Positions 16,249 to 23,622 of a stretch of 23,622 bases of DNA are shown here, in pieces. Source of the DNA: Maribacter sp. (GTDB lineage: Bacteria; Bacteroidota; Bacteroidia; Flavobacteriales; Flavobacteriaceae). The notes beneath the pieces were generated by a model. The model had not been told where the DNA came from. It was given only the letters and a program-made list of their open reading frames with translations, and searched no databases. The translations under genes and the position numbers were made by a program. Where the stretch lies: assembly GCA_018679695.1 (NCBI GenBank), contig JAHHKH010000083.1, forward strand, positions 1-23,622, read 5' to 3'. The first letter of the stretch is position 1. Every line of letters begins with the position of its first letter.

Positions 16249-16252
16249 AGTG

Positions 16253-18718
16253 TTATTTTTTCAATAGTCTTGTCGTCATCCGCTTAATACGGTCAGCCAA
16301 TTTTTCACTCGACAATTTTTCACGGAGTCTATCGGTAATCAAAGGAAAGGAAAATGGAGTTGGATATTCACATTGCTTCCAGATGACTTTTTGTAACGCT
16401 ATCCGCTCGAGTGCCAAACGTAAACGACCTTCTTCCAACTGGTGCTCGAAGGTTTCTGTGTAGGCTTGCCGATATAGAAGATTATCAGCTTCATAGTCCT
16501 TGAAGACATCAAACAATAACTGCGAGCTGCTTTGCAAGTGCTTCATTTTTATTCCCTTTTCAGGATAACCTGTAAATACCATTCCACTGATCACCGCAAT
16601 GTCGCGAAATTTACGCCTCGCCATTTCAGTTGAATTTAAGCTTTTTTGCAAATCATCAAAAAGATATTCGGTTGTGAATAGGTTATTGTCAAGAATATCC
16701 TGAACATCCAGATTTTGGTCGGACAGTAGTTCAAAGCCATAATCATTGAAGGCCAAGGAAAAGGTAATGGGCGACAACAAGCTAATACGATAACTTAGAA
16801 GACTACCCATTGCCTCATGTACTGAGCGTCCTTCAAAAGGGTAAAAAATATAATGATGGCCATCATTGGTTTCAAAGCTCTCAATTAAAAATTCATTGGG
16901 TTTGGGCACAATACTTTCTGAACGCTGGGTGTCAAAAATCGTTTTTAGGGATCTTATTTCTTTTGATTGTTTTGAATAGGGGAGTGAAGCGGAATACAAT
17001 TCATTTCTTAATAGTTCGGACATTTGGGCAGAAAAAGACATTCTACCGCCCATCCAGGCTGGGACTTTGCTCGACTTTCTGCTTGAATTCCTTACATGGA
17101 CCTGCATTTGTTTAATTCGGATGAACTCTAGGTTCCTCCCTGCAAAAGTAAATACATCACCCGCTTTTAGTTTGGAGATGAAATATTCCTCGATGGTACC
17201 TATGTAGCCCCCTTTTTGATAACGGACCGTTAAATTGGCATCGCCCACAATGGTGCCAATCTGAAAACGGTGGCGCATTGCGATTCCCCTATTGTTCACT
17301 TTAAAACGGCCATCTTCTTCGACCTCCACTTTCTTGTACTCATCATAGGACTGTAGACTTTGACTCCCCCATACAATAAAATTCAATAACCATTGCCATT
17401 GATCTCTGGTTATGGCTTGGTAACAAAAAGTCTGTTTAATTTCAGCGTAAATCGCATCGGGATAAAATCCATCCGAGACTGCCAGGGTGGTCAGATACTG
17501 GATCAGTACGTCAAAACTATTCAGATAAGGAATACGGTCTTCAACGGCATTTTTCTTTACAGCCTGCTGTAATGCCGAGGCCTCGACTAGCTCAATGGCA
17601 TGTGTGGGCATAAAGTAAATTATGCTTTCCTCGCCAGGTCTGTGGCCACTACGACCTGCCCTTTGCAAGAAACGGGCGATACCTTTAGTCCCCCCTATTT
17701 GAACAACGGTTTCAACTGGGGCAAAATCGACACCTAGGTCCAGACTCGAGGTGCAAACTACTGCTTTTAGGCTTTCATTGCGAATGGCTTGTTCTACCCA
17801 TTGTCGGGTTTCCTTGTTGATACTGCCGTGATGCATGGCTATCTCTCCTGCGAACTCGGGATGATTTTCAAGAATTTTTTGAAACCATATTTCACATTGG
17901 CTTCGTGTATTGGTAAACAACAAGGTAGTTTTGCTGTTGTTGATTATTGGAACAACCTCTTCCAAAAGGCGAAGTCCCAGATGTCCGCGCCAAGGAAAAG
18001 TTTCCATTTTATCGGGAATAATACTTTTTACCGTGATTTTCTTTTTAAGGTCGGCCTTGATCATTACAGAATTTTCCAATTCCGGTGTATAGGGTCCAAG
18101 TAAAACTTGTTTCGCCTGTTCCAGATTTCCGATAGTGGCCGATATTCCCCATATCCTTAGGTTTTTGGTAATTGCCTTTAATCTTGATAGTCCCAGTTCT
18201 GTTTGTACCCCTCTTTTCGTGCCTAAAAGTTCATGCCATTCATCAACTACCACCGCTGAACAATTTCTGAAGGTTTTATCATAACCTTTGGATGCCAAAA
18301 GTAAATGAAGGCTTTCAGGGGTTGTTATCAAAAGATCGGGCATGTTCCTTTTTTGTCTCGCTCTTTCACTGGTACTTGTATCCCCAGAACGTATACCTAC
18401 GGTCAAGCCTGTTCCCAAGTCGTTGGCCACCCGTTCAGCCGATTGTTTAATTTCGTGGGACAGCGCCCGTAACGGAGTGATCCAAATAGCTTTTAAACCT
18501 TTTTTGTACTTATTTTTGAAATCAGGGTTTTCCTTGATATACCCGAGGACAATCGGAAACCAAAGGGCATATGTTTTACCACTTCCAGTGGGGGCATTTA
18601 ATAGACCATGTTTTCCTTGCAAAAATGCTTTCCAGGTTTGCTTTTGAAAGTTAAAAGGTTTCCAACCTTGTTGTGCAAACCAGTTTTCCGCAATGCTGTA
18701 TAATTGGTCTTGACTCAT
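16253..18718 (-). CDS. Ligase-associated DNA damage response DEXH-box helicase (Lhr-like)
   Basis: An 821-residue superfamily 2 helicase of the Lhr core type seen in bacterial ligase-associated repair clusters, expected to unwind or translocate on DNA with ATP. Motifs in order: Q-motif region FNFQKQTWKAF (22-32), Walker A APTGSGKT (42-49), TPLRAL (81-86), TTPES (132-136), DEWH (159-162), SAT (193-195), TSSLDLGVDF (323-332) and QRAGRSGHR (352-360). A winged-helix and beta-rich Lhr core region follows (about 380-821). Length is typical for the ligase-associated family, much shorter than full-length Lhr. The ATG at 18718 leads directly into the conserved N-terminus. It is the first gene of a same-strand series helicase, pdeM, mfd and the TlpA-like gene; the next gene upstream is divergent, so no ligase gene precedes it. 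CTAAAATA at 18775-18782 is at best a degenerate -7 box. Confidence 0.94.
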   Translation of the reverse strand: MSQDQLYSIAENWFAQQGWKPFNFQKQTWKAFLQGKHGLLNAPTGSGKTYALWFPIVLGYIKENPDFKNKYKKGLKAIWITPLRALSHEIKQSAERVANDLGTGLTVGIRSGDTSTSERARQKRNMPDLLITTPESLHLLLASKGYDKTFRNCSAVVVDEWHELLGTKRGVQTELGLSRLKAITKNLRIWGISATIGNLEQAKQVLLGPYTPELENSVMIKADLKKKITVKSIIPDKMETFPWRGHLGLRLLEEVVPIINNSKTTLLFTNTRSQCEIWFQKILENHPEFAGEIAMHHGSINKETRQWVEQAIRNESLKAVVCTSSLDLGVDFAPVETVVQIGGTKGIARFLQRAGRSGHRPGEESIIYFMPTHAIELVEASALQQAVKKNAVEDRIPYLNSFDVLIQYLTTLAVSDGFYPDAIYAEIKQTFCYQAITRDQWQWLLNFIVWGSQSLQSYDEYKKVEVEEDGRFKVNNRGIAMRHRFQIGTIVGDANLTVRYQKGGYIGTIEEYFISKLKAGDVFTFAGRNLEFIRIKQMQVHVRNSSRKSSKVPAWMGGRMSFSAQMSELLRNELYSASLPYSKQSKEIRSLKTIFDTQRSESIVPKPNEFLIESFETNDGHHYIFYPFEGRSVHEAMGSLLSYRISLLSPITFSLAFNDYGFELLSDQNLDVQDILDNNLFTTEYLFDDLQKSLNSTEMARRKFRDIAVISGMVFTGYPEKGIKMKHLQSSSQLLFDVFKDYEADNLLYRQAYTETFEHQLEEGRLRLALERIALQKVIWKQCEYPTPFSFPLITDRLREKLSSEKLADRIKRMTTRLLKK

Positions 18719-18798
18719 GAATTTGAACTGTATGGATATTGCTTAAATCGGGTAATAAAATAATCAATCGTAAACTAAAATATCACTTTTAAAAAAAT

Positions 18799-18806
18799 TA
18801 TCTTTG
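18799..18806 (+). promoter_or_regulatory. Predicted -7 promoter element of the TerB-like gene
   Basis: TATCTTTG matches TAnnTTTG exactly and ends 21 bases before the ATG at 18828. No TTTG or TTG occurs 19-21 bases upstream, so the -33 half is missing and the call rests on one box and its spacing. Confidence 0.45.
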
Positions 18807-18827
18807 TTCATTAAAAATTTAGTACGT

Positions 18828-19250
18828 ATGCCGATTTTAGATTTATACAATCATAGTGAGAAACGAAAAAATTTAGCCCATTTCGCCTCTATTGCTACTT
18901 TGGCAGCTGTGGATGGGGAGGTAAATCCCCAGGAAATGAAACTTTTAGCCCATTTTGCCCGTAAATTGGATATTTCTGAAACTGACTTCAAAGAGGTAAT
19001 GAAGAAATCGAATAAATACCCTATTGAACCACAAAACAGTTCCGAACTACGATTGGAGCGCTTGTTCGATTTATTCAAAATCATTTTTGCTGATAATGAT
19101 GTTGAAGATAAAGAAATGGTCTTGTTGAAAAAATACGCTATTGGTTTGGGCTATCCTAGTGATAAGGCTGACAAAATCATTAAAAAATCAATTGCGATTT
19201 TTAGGGGTAGAATTGACTTTGAGGATTATCTCTATTTGATAAAAAAATAA
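18828..19250 (+). CDS. TerB-like small helical protein
   Basis: A 140-residue, probably cytoplasmic, all-helical protein of the TerB-like superfamily. Two similar acidic segments suggest the internal pseudo-symmetry of the fold: AAVDGEVNPQE (26-36) and FADNDVEDKE (87-96), both in front of a helix. In TerB itself such acids bind metal ions. Despite the family name there is no tellurite-resistance cluster around it, so that function should not be inferred. A frame opening at TTG 18804 lies on the promoter -7 box; the ATG at 18828 is used. It is divergent from the ligase-associated helicase and convergent with fbp, 39 bases away. Specific role unknown. Confidence 0.8.
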   Translation: MPILDLYNHSEKRKNLAHFASIATLAAVDGEVNPQEMKLLAHFARKLDISETDFKEVMKKSNKYPIEPQNSSELRLERLFDLFKIIFADNDVEDKEMVLLKKYAIGLGYPSDKADKIIKKSIAIFRGRIDFEDYLYLIKK

Positions 19251-19289
19251 AAGCGTTTAAGCAAACAGGCTAAGTGTCCGAGTCTTTGT

Positions 19290-20300
19290 TTAGTGATATT
19301 TGTCCAGAAATTCCTGTAATTTATTGACCATATTTTTACTTCCACAAAAGAAGGGCACACGTTGATGCAATTCTGTGGGTTGGATATCGAGTATCCTTGA
19401 TCGTCCACCACTTGCCAAACCATTGGCTTGTTCGGCGATAAAGGCCATAGGATTACACTCATACAATAATCGTAATTTACCATTTTCATTAACGCTGCTC
19501 TTTGGGTACATATAAATACCGCCCTTGATCATATTCCTATGGAAATCAGAGACCAAAGAACCTATATATCTAGAGGTATAGGGTCTATCGCCCTCTTCTT
19601 CCTGACAATACTTTATATAATCTTTTACCCCTTGCAGAAAATGAACATAATTCCCTTCATTCACAGAGTATATTTTTCCTGATTCAGGAAATTGCATATC
19701 GGGATGGGAGAGGTAAAATGTGCCTAAGGCCGGGTTTAAGGTAAAACCATTTACCCCATGTCCCGTGGTGTAAACCAGCATGGTAGAAGTTCCGTAAACT
19801 ATATATCCTGCAGCAACCTGATTTTTTCCAGGCTGAAGAAAATCTTCGAGTTGTACCGGGGTACCAACGGGCGTAATTCTTCTATAGACCGAAAAAATAG
19901 TTCCTACAGATACATTAACATCAATATTCGAAGATCCGTCCAAAGGATCGATCAGTACCACATATTTATTCTGATGTTGCTCATCATTACTGTTTACACT
20001 AATGAAATCGTCCTCTTCCTCAGAAGCAATACCACAAACAATTTCGCGATTTTTTAAGGTCTGAATAAACTTTTCATTGGCCAGGACATCTAATTTCTGT
20101 TGATTTTCACCTTGGATGTTCGTATCGCCAGCGGCCCCTAAAATATCAACCAGACCAGCTTTGTTTACTTCATGGTTTACTACCTTTGCCGCCAATCGAA
20201 GGGCATTGATAAGTTTTGAAAGCTCCCCTGAGGAATATTGAAATGATGACTGATTTTCAATTATGAACTCCCCAAGTGTTGTGTGTTTTTTATCAAGCAT
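19290..20300 (-). CDS. fbp: Class 1 fructose-1,6-bisphosphatase
   Basis: Hydrolyses fructose 1,6-bisphosphate to fructose 6-phosphate, the committed step of gluconeogenesis, in the cytoplasm. Numbered from the ATG at 20300, the metal and phosphate site is seen in SEEED (93-97) and DPLDGSSNID (118-127), with GDTNIQGENQQKLD (58-71) and the C-terminal substrate region GIYMYPKSS, YECNPMAFIAEQANG and PTELHQRVPFFCGS. Its 336 residues match class 1 enzymes. A frame opening four codons earlier at TTG 20312 is not preferred. The gene is divergent from the acetyltransferase-aspartate kinase pair across a 108-base AT-rich spacer with no exact promoter box, and convergent with the TerB-like gene with no obvious terminator in the 39-base gap. 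Confidence 0.97.
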   Translation of the reverse strand: MLDKKHTTLGEFIIENQSSFQYSSGELSKLINALRLAAKVVNHEVNKAGLVDILGAAGDTNIQGENQQKLDVLANEKFIQTLKNREIVCGIASEEEDDFISVNSNDEQHQNKYVVLIDPLDGSSNIDVNVSVGTIFSVYRRITPVGTPVQLEDFLQPGKNQVAAGYIVYGTSTMLVYTTGHGVNGFTLNPALGTFYLSHPDMQFPESGKIYSVNEGNYVHFLQGVKDYIKYCQEEEGDRPYTSRYIGSLVSDFHRNMIKGGIYMYPKSSVNENGKLRLLYECNPMAFIAEQANGLASGGRSRILDIQPTELHQRVPFFCGSKNMVNKLQEFLDKYH

Positions 20301-20408
20301 TACACTATACAATTTAAGAACAAATATCGGTTAATTTGTGAAACTATATCGATTTCGTAACAAATAGATTTTTTAAATTTATAACTATGTGTTTTATTTG
20401 TAACAATT

Positions 20409-20888
20409 ATGGAATATTCTATTCGTGAAGCCACAGCTGAGGACATGCCCAGCGTTCTTGAACTGATCAAGGAGCTTGCCAGTTTTGAAAAGGAGGCCAG
20501 TGCTGTTGAGGTAACCTCCAACGACTTAGTCCATGATGGGTTCGGTCCTGAAAAGCGTTTCCATTGTTTTGTTGCGGAAACCAATACAACTATTGTTGGA
20601 ATGGCATTGATTTACGATCGATATTCCACCTGGAAGGGACCTATAATACATTTAGAGGATTTAGTAGTTTCCGAGGCTATGAGAGGTAGTGGTCTGGGCA
20701 CCGCGCTTTTAAATGAAGTGGTAAAATATTGTGCCAATCAGGGCGTAAAACGTATTAGTTGGGAGGTTTTGGATTGGAATGAACCGGCAATAAATTTTTA
20801 TGAAAGGAAGGGCGCAAAGGTTTTACGTGATTGGGATGTTGTTCACTTAGATGCGCAAGGAATCAAAAATTATTTAAACAATTTATGA
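20409..20888 (+). CDS. GNAT N-acetyltransferase, spermidine/spermine acetyltransferase-like
   Basis: A 159-residue acetyl-CoA-dependent N-acetyltransferase. The CoA pyrophosphate loop is R92-G-S-G-L-G97 in MRGSGLGTALLNEV. The strand before it (TWKGPIIHLEDLVV, 74-87) and the C-terminal EVLDWNEPAINFYERKGA (119-136) closely resemble the diamine/SSAT branch of GNAT, including human SSAT1, whose members acetylate polyamines or thialysine. Substrate is therefore probably a small amine, but this is inference. Its stop codon overlaps the aspartate kinase start in ATGA (20885-20888), so translation of the two is likely coupled. No exact TAnnTTTG box precedes it; TAACTATG at 20382-20389 is a one-mismatch candidate 19 bases before the ATG. 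Confidence 0.92.
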   Translation: MEYSIREATAEDMPSVLELIKELASFEKEASAVEVTSNDLVHDGFGPEKRFHCFVAETNTTIVGMALIYDRYSTWKGPIIHLEDLVVSEAMRGSGLGTALLNEVVKYCANQGVKRISWEVLDWNEPAINFYERKGAKVLRDWDVVHLDAQGIKNYLNNL

Positions 20889-22135
20889 GAATATTCAAAT
20901 TTGGAGGGGCATCGGTAAAAGATGCCGAAGGAGTTCGAAACCTTGTAAAGGTTTTGGAGGAGGTAGGCTATGAAAATACACTGTTGATTGTATCTGCAAT
21001 GGGCAAGACCACTAATGCCATGGAGAAAATCGTAAACTCCTATTTTGGTGATAAAAATGAGCAAAGTGGCGCTATTCAAGAGGTGATTGAGTATCACGAT
21101 TCTATACTTGATGAACTGTTCCAAAAGAAGAATCATCCTGTATATGATAATGTGAAAATGTTATTCGAGGAGGTTCGAGGATTCCTGGCATGGAATAAAT
21201 CCCCCAATTACAATTTCGTTTACGATCAAGTGGTGGGTTACGGAGAGTTGCTTTCCACAGCCATTTTAAGTCATTATTTGAACGATAAAGGAATTATAAA
21301 TACCTGGCTCGATGTTCGAGATTTTATTAAAACCGATAATAGCTATCGCGATGCGAAAGTGAATTGGGAAAGGACGCAGGAAAGAATATCGGAAGGTATT
21401 GATAAAAACCAACTGTACATTACCCAAGGTTTTTTGGGGAGTGATGACAATAATTTTACGAGTACCCTGGGTCGGGAAGGTTCGGATTATACCGCGGCAA
21501 TTTTCGCCTATTGCCTTAATGCCAATTCAGTAACCATCTGGAAAGATGTCCCTGGTGTTTTGAATGCCGATCCCCGCTATTTCGAAGAGGCGCAGTTACT
21601 ACATAAAATATCATATAGGGAAGCCATTGAACTGGCATTCTATGGAGCCTCTGTTATTCATCCAAAAACTTTGCAGCCTTTGCAAAGAAAAGAGATTCCG
21701 CTATTGGTAAAATCATTCATAAATCCTAAAGGAAAGGGGACTACGGTAGGTAAAGGAACCACCTTAGAACCTCAAATTCCTTGTTATATCATGAAAAAGG
21801 ATCAAGTATTGATGCGGCTTTCATCCTTGGATTTTTCGTTTATCGTTGAGGATAGCATCAGTGACCTTTTTAAAATGCTCCATGACCACAAAATGAAAGT
21901 GGATCTTATACAAAATTCGGCAATTAGTTTTTCGGTTTGCGTGGATAATAAATTTGGCAGGTTACAGGAATTGTTGAATTTACTGAAAAGCAGGTTCAAT
22001 GTGGTTTGCCACGAAGGAGTATCGCTTTATACCATTAGACACTTTAATTCCGATGCAATTACCTCAATGCAAAATGGCAAGGAAATATTGTTGGAACAAC
22101 GCGCCAATGAAACCGTTCAATTAGTGGTAAAATAG
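20885..22135 (+). CDS. Monofunctional aspartate kinase
   Basis: Phosphorylates aspartate, the first step towards lysine, threonine, methionine and diaminopimelate. The 416-residue protein has an amino-acid-kinase domain with KFGGASV (5-11), VSAMGKTT (36-43), GYGELLS (118-124), TLGREGSDYTA (194-204) and KDVPGVLNADPR (220-231). Residues about 300-416 form two short ACT modules (QVLMRLSSLDFSFIVEDSIS, then ISFSVCVDNKFGRLQELLNL), the usual place for feedback inhibition. There is no homoserine dehydrogenase fusion. The glycine-rich loop reads GREGSD instead of the GRGGSD of E. coli LysC. The ATG at 20885 overlaps the acetyltransferase stop; an upstream in-frame start at 20831 would lie inside that gene and adds unrelated residues, so it is rejected. 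Which end product regulates it cannot be told. Confidence 0.95.
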   Translation: MRIFKFGGASVKDAEGVRNLVKVLEEVGYENTLLIVSAMGKTTNAMEKIVNSYFGDKNEQSGAIQEVIEYHDSILDELFQKKNHPVYDNVKMLFEEVRGFLAWNKSPNYNFVYDQVVGYGELLSTAILSHYLNDKGIINTWLDVRDFIKTDNSYRDAKVNWERTQERISEGIDKNQLYITQGFLGSDDNNFTSTLGREGSDYTAAIFAYCLNANSVTIWKDVPGVLNADPRYFEEAQLLHKISYREAIELAFYGASVIHPKTLQPLQRKEIPLLVKSFINPKGKGTTVGKGTTLEPQIPCYIMKKDQVLMRLSSLDFSFIVEDSISDLFKMLHDHKMKVDLIQNSAISFSVCVDNKFGRLQELLNLLKSRFNVVCHEGVSLYTIRHFNSDAITSMQNGKEILLEQRANETVQLVVK

Positions 22136-22220
22136 CAATTTTCCTTTTATTTCTAAACTATTTAAATAGCACTTCCAATAGGGATTTTGCTATATTTATG
22201 CATCCTAAATTATACAGATC

Positions 22221-23622
22221 ATGGGTTTAGTGACCGCTAAGGAAGTAGCTAAGGCAATTAATCTTCACAAGTACGGTTTATTGGGCACCCTTATGGGGTG
22301 GATTCTGATGAAGGTTACTCGAATTTCTGGCATCAATAGATTTTATGTTAAGCATGGACATCTGGAAGGGATAGCGTTTTTGGACGCTATATTAAAACAC
22401 TACCAGATAGATTTTGAGGTCCATGAGGAAGATTTTAAGCGCTTGCCCAAAGAGGGCGCCTATATCACCATATCCAATCATCCATTAGGTGGAATTGATG
22501 GCGTGCTATTGTTGAAGTTATTGGTAACACATAGGTCCGACTTTAAGATAATAGCCAACTTCCTACTCAATCGGATAGAGCCTATTTCACCCTATATATT
22601 ACCGGTTAATCCTTTTGAAAATCATAAGGATGTAAAAAACAGTATTGCGGGCTTCAAGAGTGCCATGGCCCATTTAGGCGAAGGCCATCCTCTGGGTATT
22701 TTTCCTGCAGGGGAGGTCTCTACTTACAAGGACGGGAGATTGATTGTGGACAAACCCTGGGAAGAAGCTGCCCTTAAACTCATACGAAAGGCCAATGTGC
22801 CAGTGGTCCCCATTTATTTTCATGCCAAGAACAGTAAGTTCTTTTATAGGTTATCTAAAATCAGTGATATTTTTAGGACGGCTAAATTGCCTTCAGAAGT
22901 CTATTCCCAAAAAAACCGTCCCATTAAGGTAAGGATTGGCCAGCCCATCTCGGTAAACGCGCAGAATGAGCAAGAGACTTTGGAGGATTTCACCGATCTA
23001 TTGCGCAGAAAAACATACATTCTGTCCAACGCTTATGAGAAAGAGCGTTTGATCGATCAAATACCGACTTCATTGAAGATCCCTAAACCTCCAAAAAAGA
23101 TTGCAACGGCGGTGAGAACTGAGGTTATTGAAGGGGAAATTGAGAAGCTTAGGGAAAAAGATTGCAGAATGCTCCAGAGCAAGAATTATGAAGTTTTTTT
23201 GGCAAAGGCCATTGATATGCCCTTTATCCTAAAGGAGATCGGTAGACAAAGGGAGGTAACTTTTAGGGCAATAGGGGAGGGGACGAATAATTCCATTGAC
23301 CTGGACAAGTTTGACGAATACTATCATCATTTATTTCTCTGGGATGGCAATGACAAGGAGATCGTAGGGGCTTATCGTATGGGTATGGGCTTAGAGATAT
23401 TTGAACAATATGGTATAGACGGTTTTTACCTTCAGGACTTATTCAGGTTTGAACCCGAATTGTTCGGAATGATGAAGCAATCAATAGAAATGGGCAGGGC
23501 TTATATCACCAAAAAATATCAACAAAAACCCATGCCATTGTTCTTGCTTTGGAAGGGAATTGTGCATACCACCCTAAGGTATCCTGAACATAAATATTTG
23601 ATTGGTGGTGTAAGTATCAGCA
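22221..23622 (+). CDS. Bifunctional acyltransferase, OlsF/GlsF-like (C-terminus outside window)
   Basis: The first 467 codons are present and the frame is still open at the window end. The N-terminal half is a PlsC-like acyltransferase: SNHPLGGID (85-93) is the catalytic motif, with His87 and Asp93 separated by five residues as in this subfamily, and FPAGEVST (161-168) is the acyl-acceptor motif. From about residue 330 a second, GNAT-like N-acyltransferase domain begins (FILKEIGRQREVTFRAIGEG, then IVGAYRMGMG). This fusion matches OlsF, which makes ornithine lipids in some Bacteroidota and Proteobacteria, and the related glycine-lipid enzymes. The C-terminal half should add the first N-acyl chain and the N-terminal half the O-acyl chain. 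The amino-acid headgroup cannot be decided from sequence. The ATG at 22221 follows TATATTTA (22191-22198), a one-mismatch -7 box. Confidence 0.88.
   Translation, partial: MGLVTAKEVAKAINLHKYGLLGTLMGWILMKVTRISGINRFYVKHGHLEGIAFLDAILKHYQIDFEVHEEDFKRLPKEGAYITISNHPLGGIDGVLLLKLLVTHRSDFKIIANFLLNRIEPISPYILPVNPFENHKDVKNSIAGFKSAMAHLGEGHPLGIFPAGEVSTYKDGRLIVDKPWEEAALKLIRKANVPVVPIYFHAKNSKFFYRLSKISDIFRTAKLPSEVYSQKNRPIKVRIGQPISVNAQNEQETLEDFTDLLRRKTYILSNAYEKERLIDQIPTSLKIPKPPKKIATAVRTEVIEGEIEKLREKDCRMLQSKNYEVFLAKAIDMPFILKEIGRQREVTFRAIGEGTNNSIDLDKFDEYYHHLFLWDGNDKEIVGAYRMGMGLEIFEQYGIDGFYLQDLFRFEPELFGMMKQSIEMGRAYITKKYQQKPMPLFLLWKGIVHTTLRYPEHKYLIGGVSIS

Noticed and set aside
18804..18827. An upstream TTG start for the TerB-like gene
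   Set aside because: The TTG is part of the exact -7 box; the ATG at 18828 gives the conserved-looking N-terminus.
18828..19250. Tellurite resistance function for the TerB-like gene
   Set aside because: Only the fold resembles TerB; no TerC, TerD or TerZ-type neighbour is present.
20831..20884. An upstream start of aspartate kinase inside the acetyltransferase gene
   Set aside because: It adds residues with no family match; the ATG at 20885 begins exactly at the conserved MRIFKFGGAS.
22132..22193. The 12-base palindrome CTATTTAAATAG (22158-22169) nested within an inverted repeat ATAGCAA/TTGCTAT (22132-22138 and 22187-22193), considered as a terminator or operator
   Set aside because: The sequence is AT-rich, the palindrome has no loop, and no T-tract follows; such matches are expected by chance in this composition.
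1..23622. tRNA genes, CRISPR arrays, insertion sequences, integrase or phage genes
   Set aside because: No repeat-spacer pattern, transposase motif, cloverleaf-like sequence or terminal inverted repeat was seen on either strand by reading; almost all space is filled by core genes.

Overview
The window looks like chromosomal housekeeping DNA from a member of the Flavobacteriia (Bacteroidota), probably a marine Flavobacteriaceae species. Supporting signs are the AT-rich composition, promoters of the Bacteroidota type (TTTG, about 20 bases, TAnnTTTG) with very short leaders and no Shine-Dalgarno sequences, a type IX secretion (Por) sorting domain, a fused ornithine/glycine-lipid type acyltransferase, and methionyl-tRNA synthetase and aspartate kinase of the kind found in this group. 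The assignment is inferred from protein character, not from a marker gene. I see no rRNA, tRNA, CRISPR array, insertion sequence or phage gene. No gene-free stretch exceeds 300 bases; the longest is 9503-9698.

Layout. Positions 1-1182 (minus) hold the N-terminal 394 residues of a secreted class C beta-lactamase-like serine hydrolase. At 1302-1820 (minus) is a ferritin with a complete ferroxidase centre. At 1901-6166 (minus) the methionyl-tRNA synthetase gene metG is followed after 6 bases by the transcription accessory gene tex, with a promoter at 6187-6218. A rho-independent terminator (6226-6276) separates them from an upstream two-gene unit at 6297-9502 (minus): a DUF1800 protein followed by a DUF1501 protein carrying both a twin-arginine signal and a type IX sorting domain. 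Divergent from this pair (plus) are a YraN/UPF0102 nuclease-fold protein (9699-10058) and a two-ACT-module regulatory-type protein (10124-10783).

The block 10790-18718 (minus) is centred on DNA repair. In transcription order it holds a ligase-associated Lhr-like DEXH helicase, the PdeM phosphoesterase, the transcription-repair coupling factor Mfd, and a secreted TlpA-like thioredoxin. The ligase and nuclease that usually accompany the first two are not at this locus. Mfd and the thioredoxin each have their own promoter-like sequence. The promoter before mfd overlaps the first possible start codon and points to a TTG start further in.

A small TerB-like protein (18828-19250, plus) is divergent from the helicase and convergent with fructose-1,6-bisphosphatase (19290-20300, minus). 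Divergent from fbp are an SSAT-like N-acetyltransferase and a monofunctional aspartate kinase, which overlap by an ATGA. The last gene (22221 to the window end, plus) is a partial bifunctional acyltransferase resembling OlsF/GlsF.

Most genes are ordinary core functions. The points of real interest are the Tat plus type IX combination with a signal-less DUF1800 partner, the orphan helicase-PdeM pair joined to mfd, the ACT protein that is easily mislabelled as a kinase, and the mfd start.
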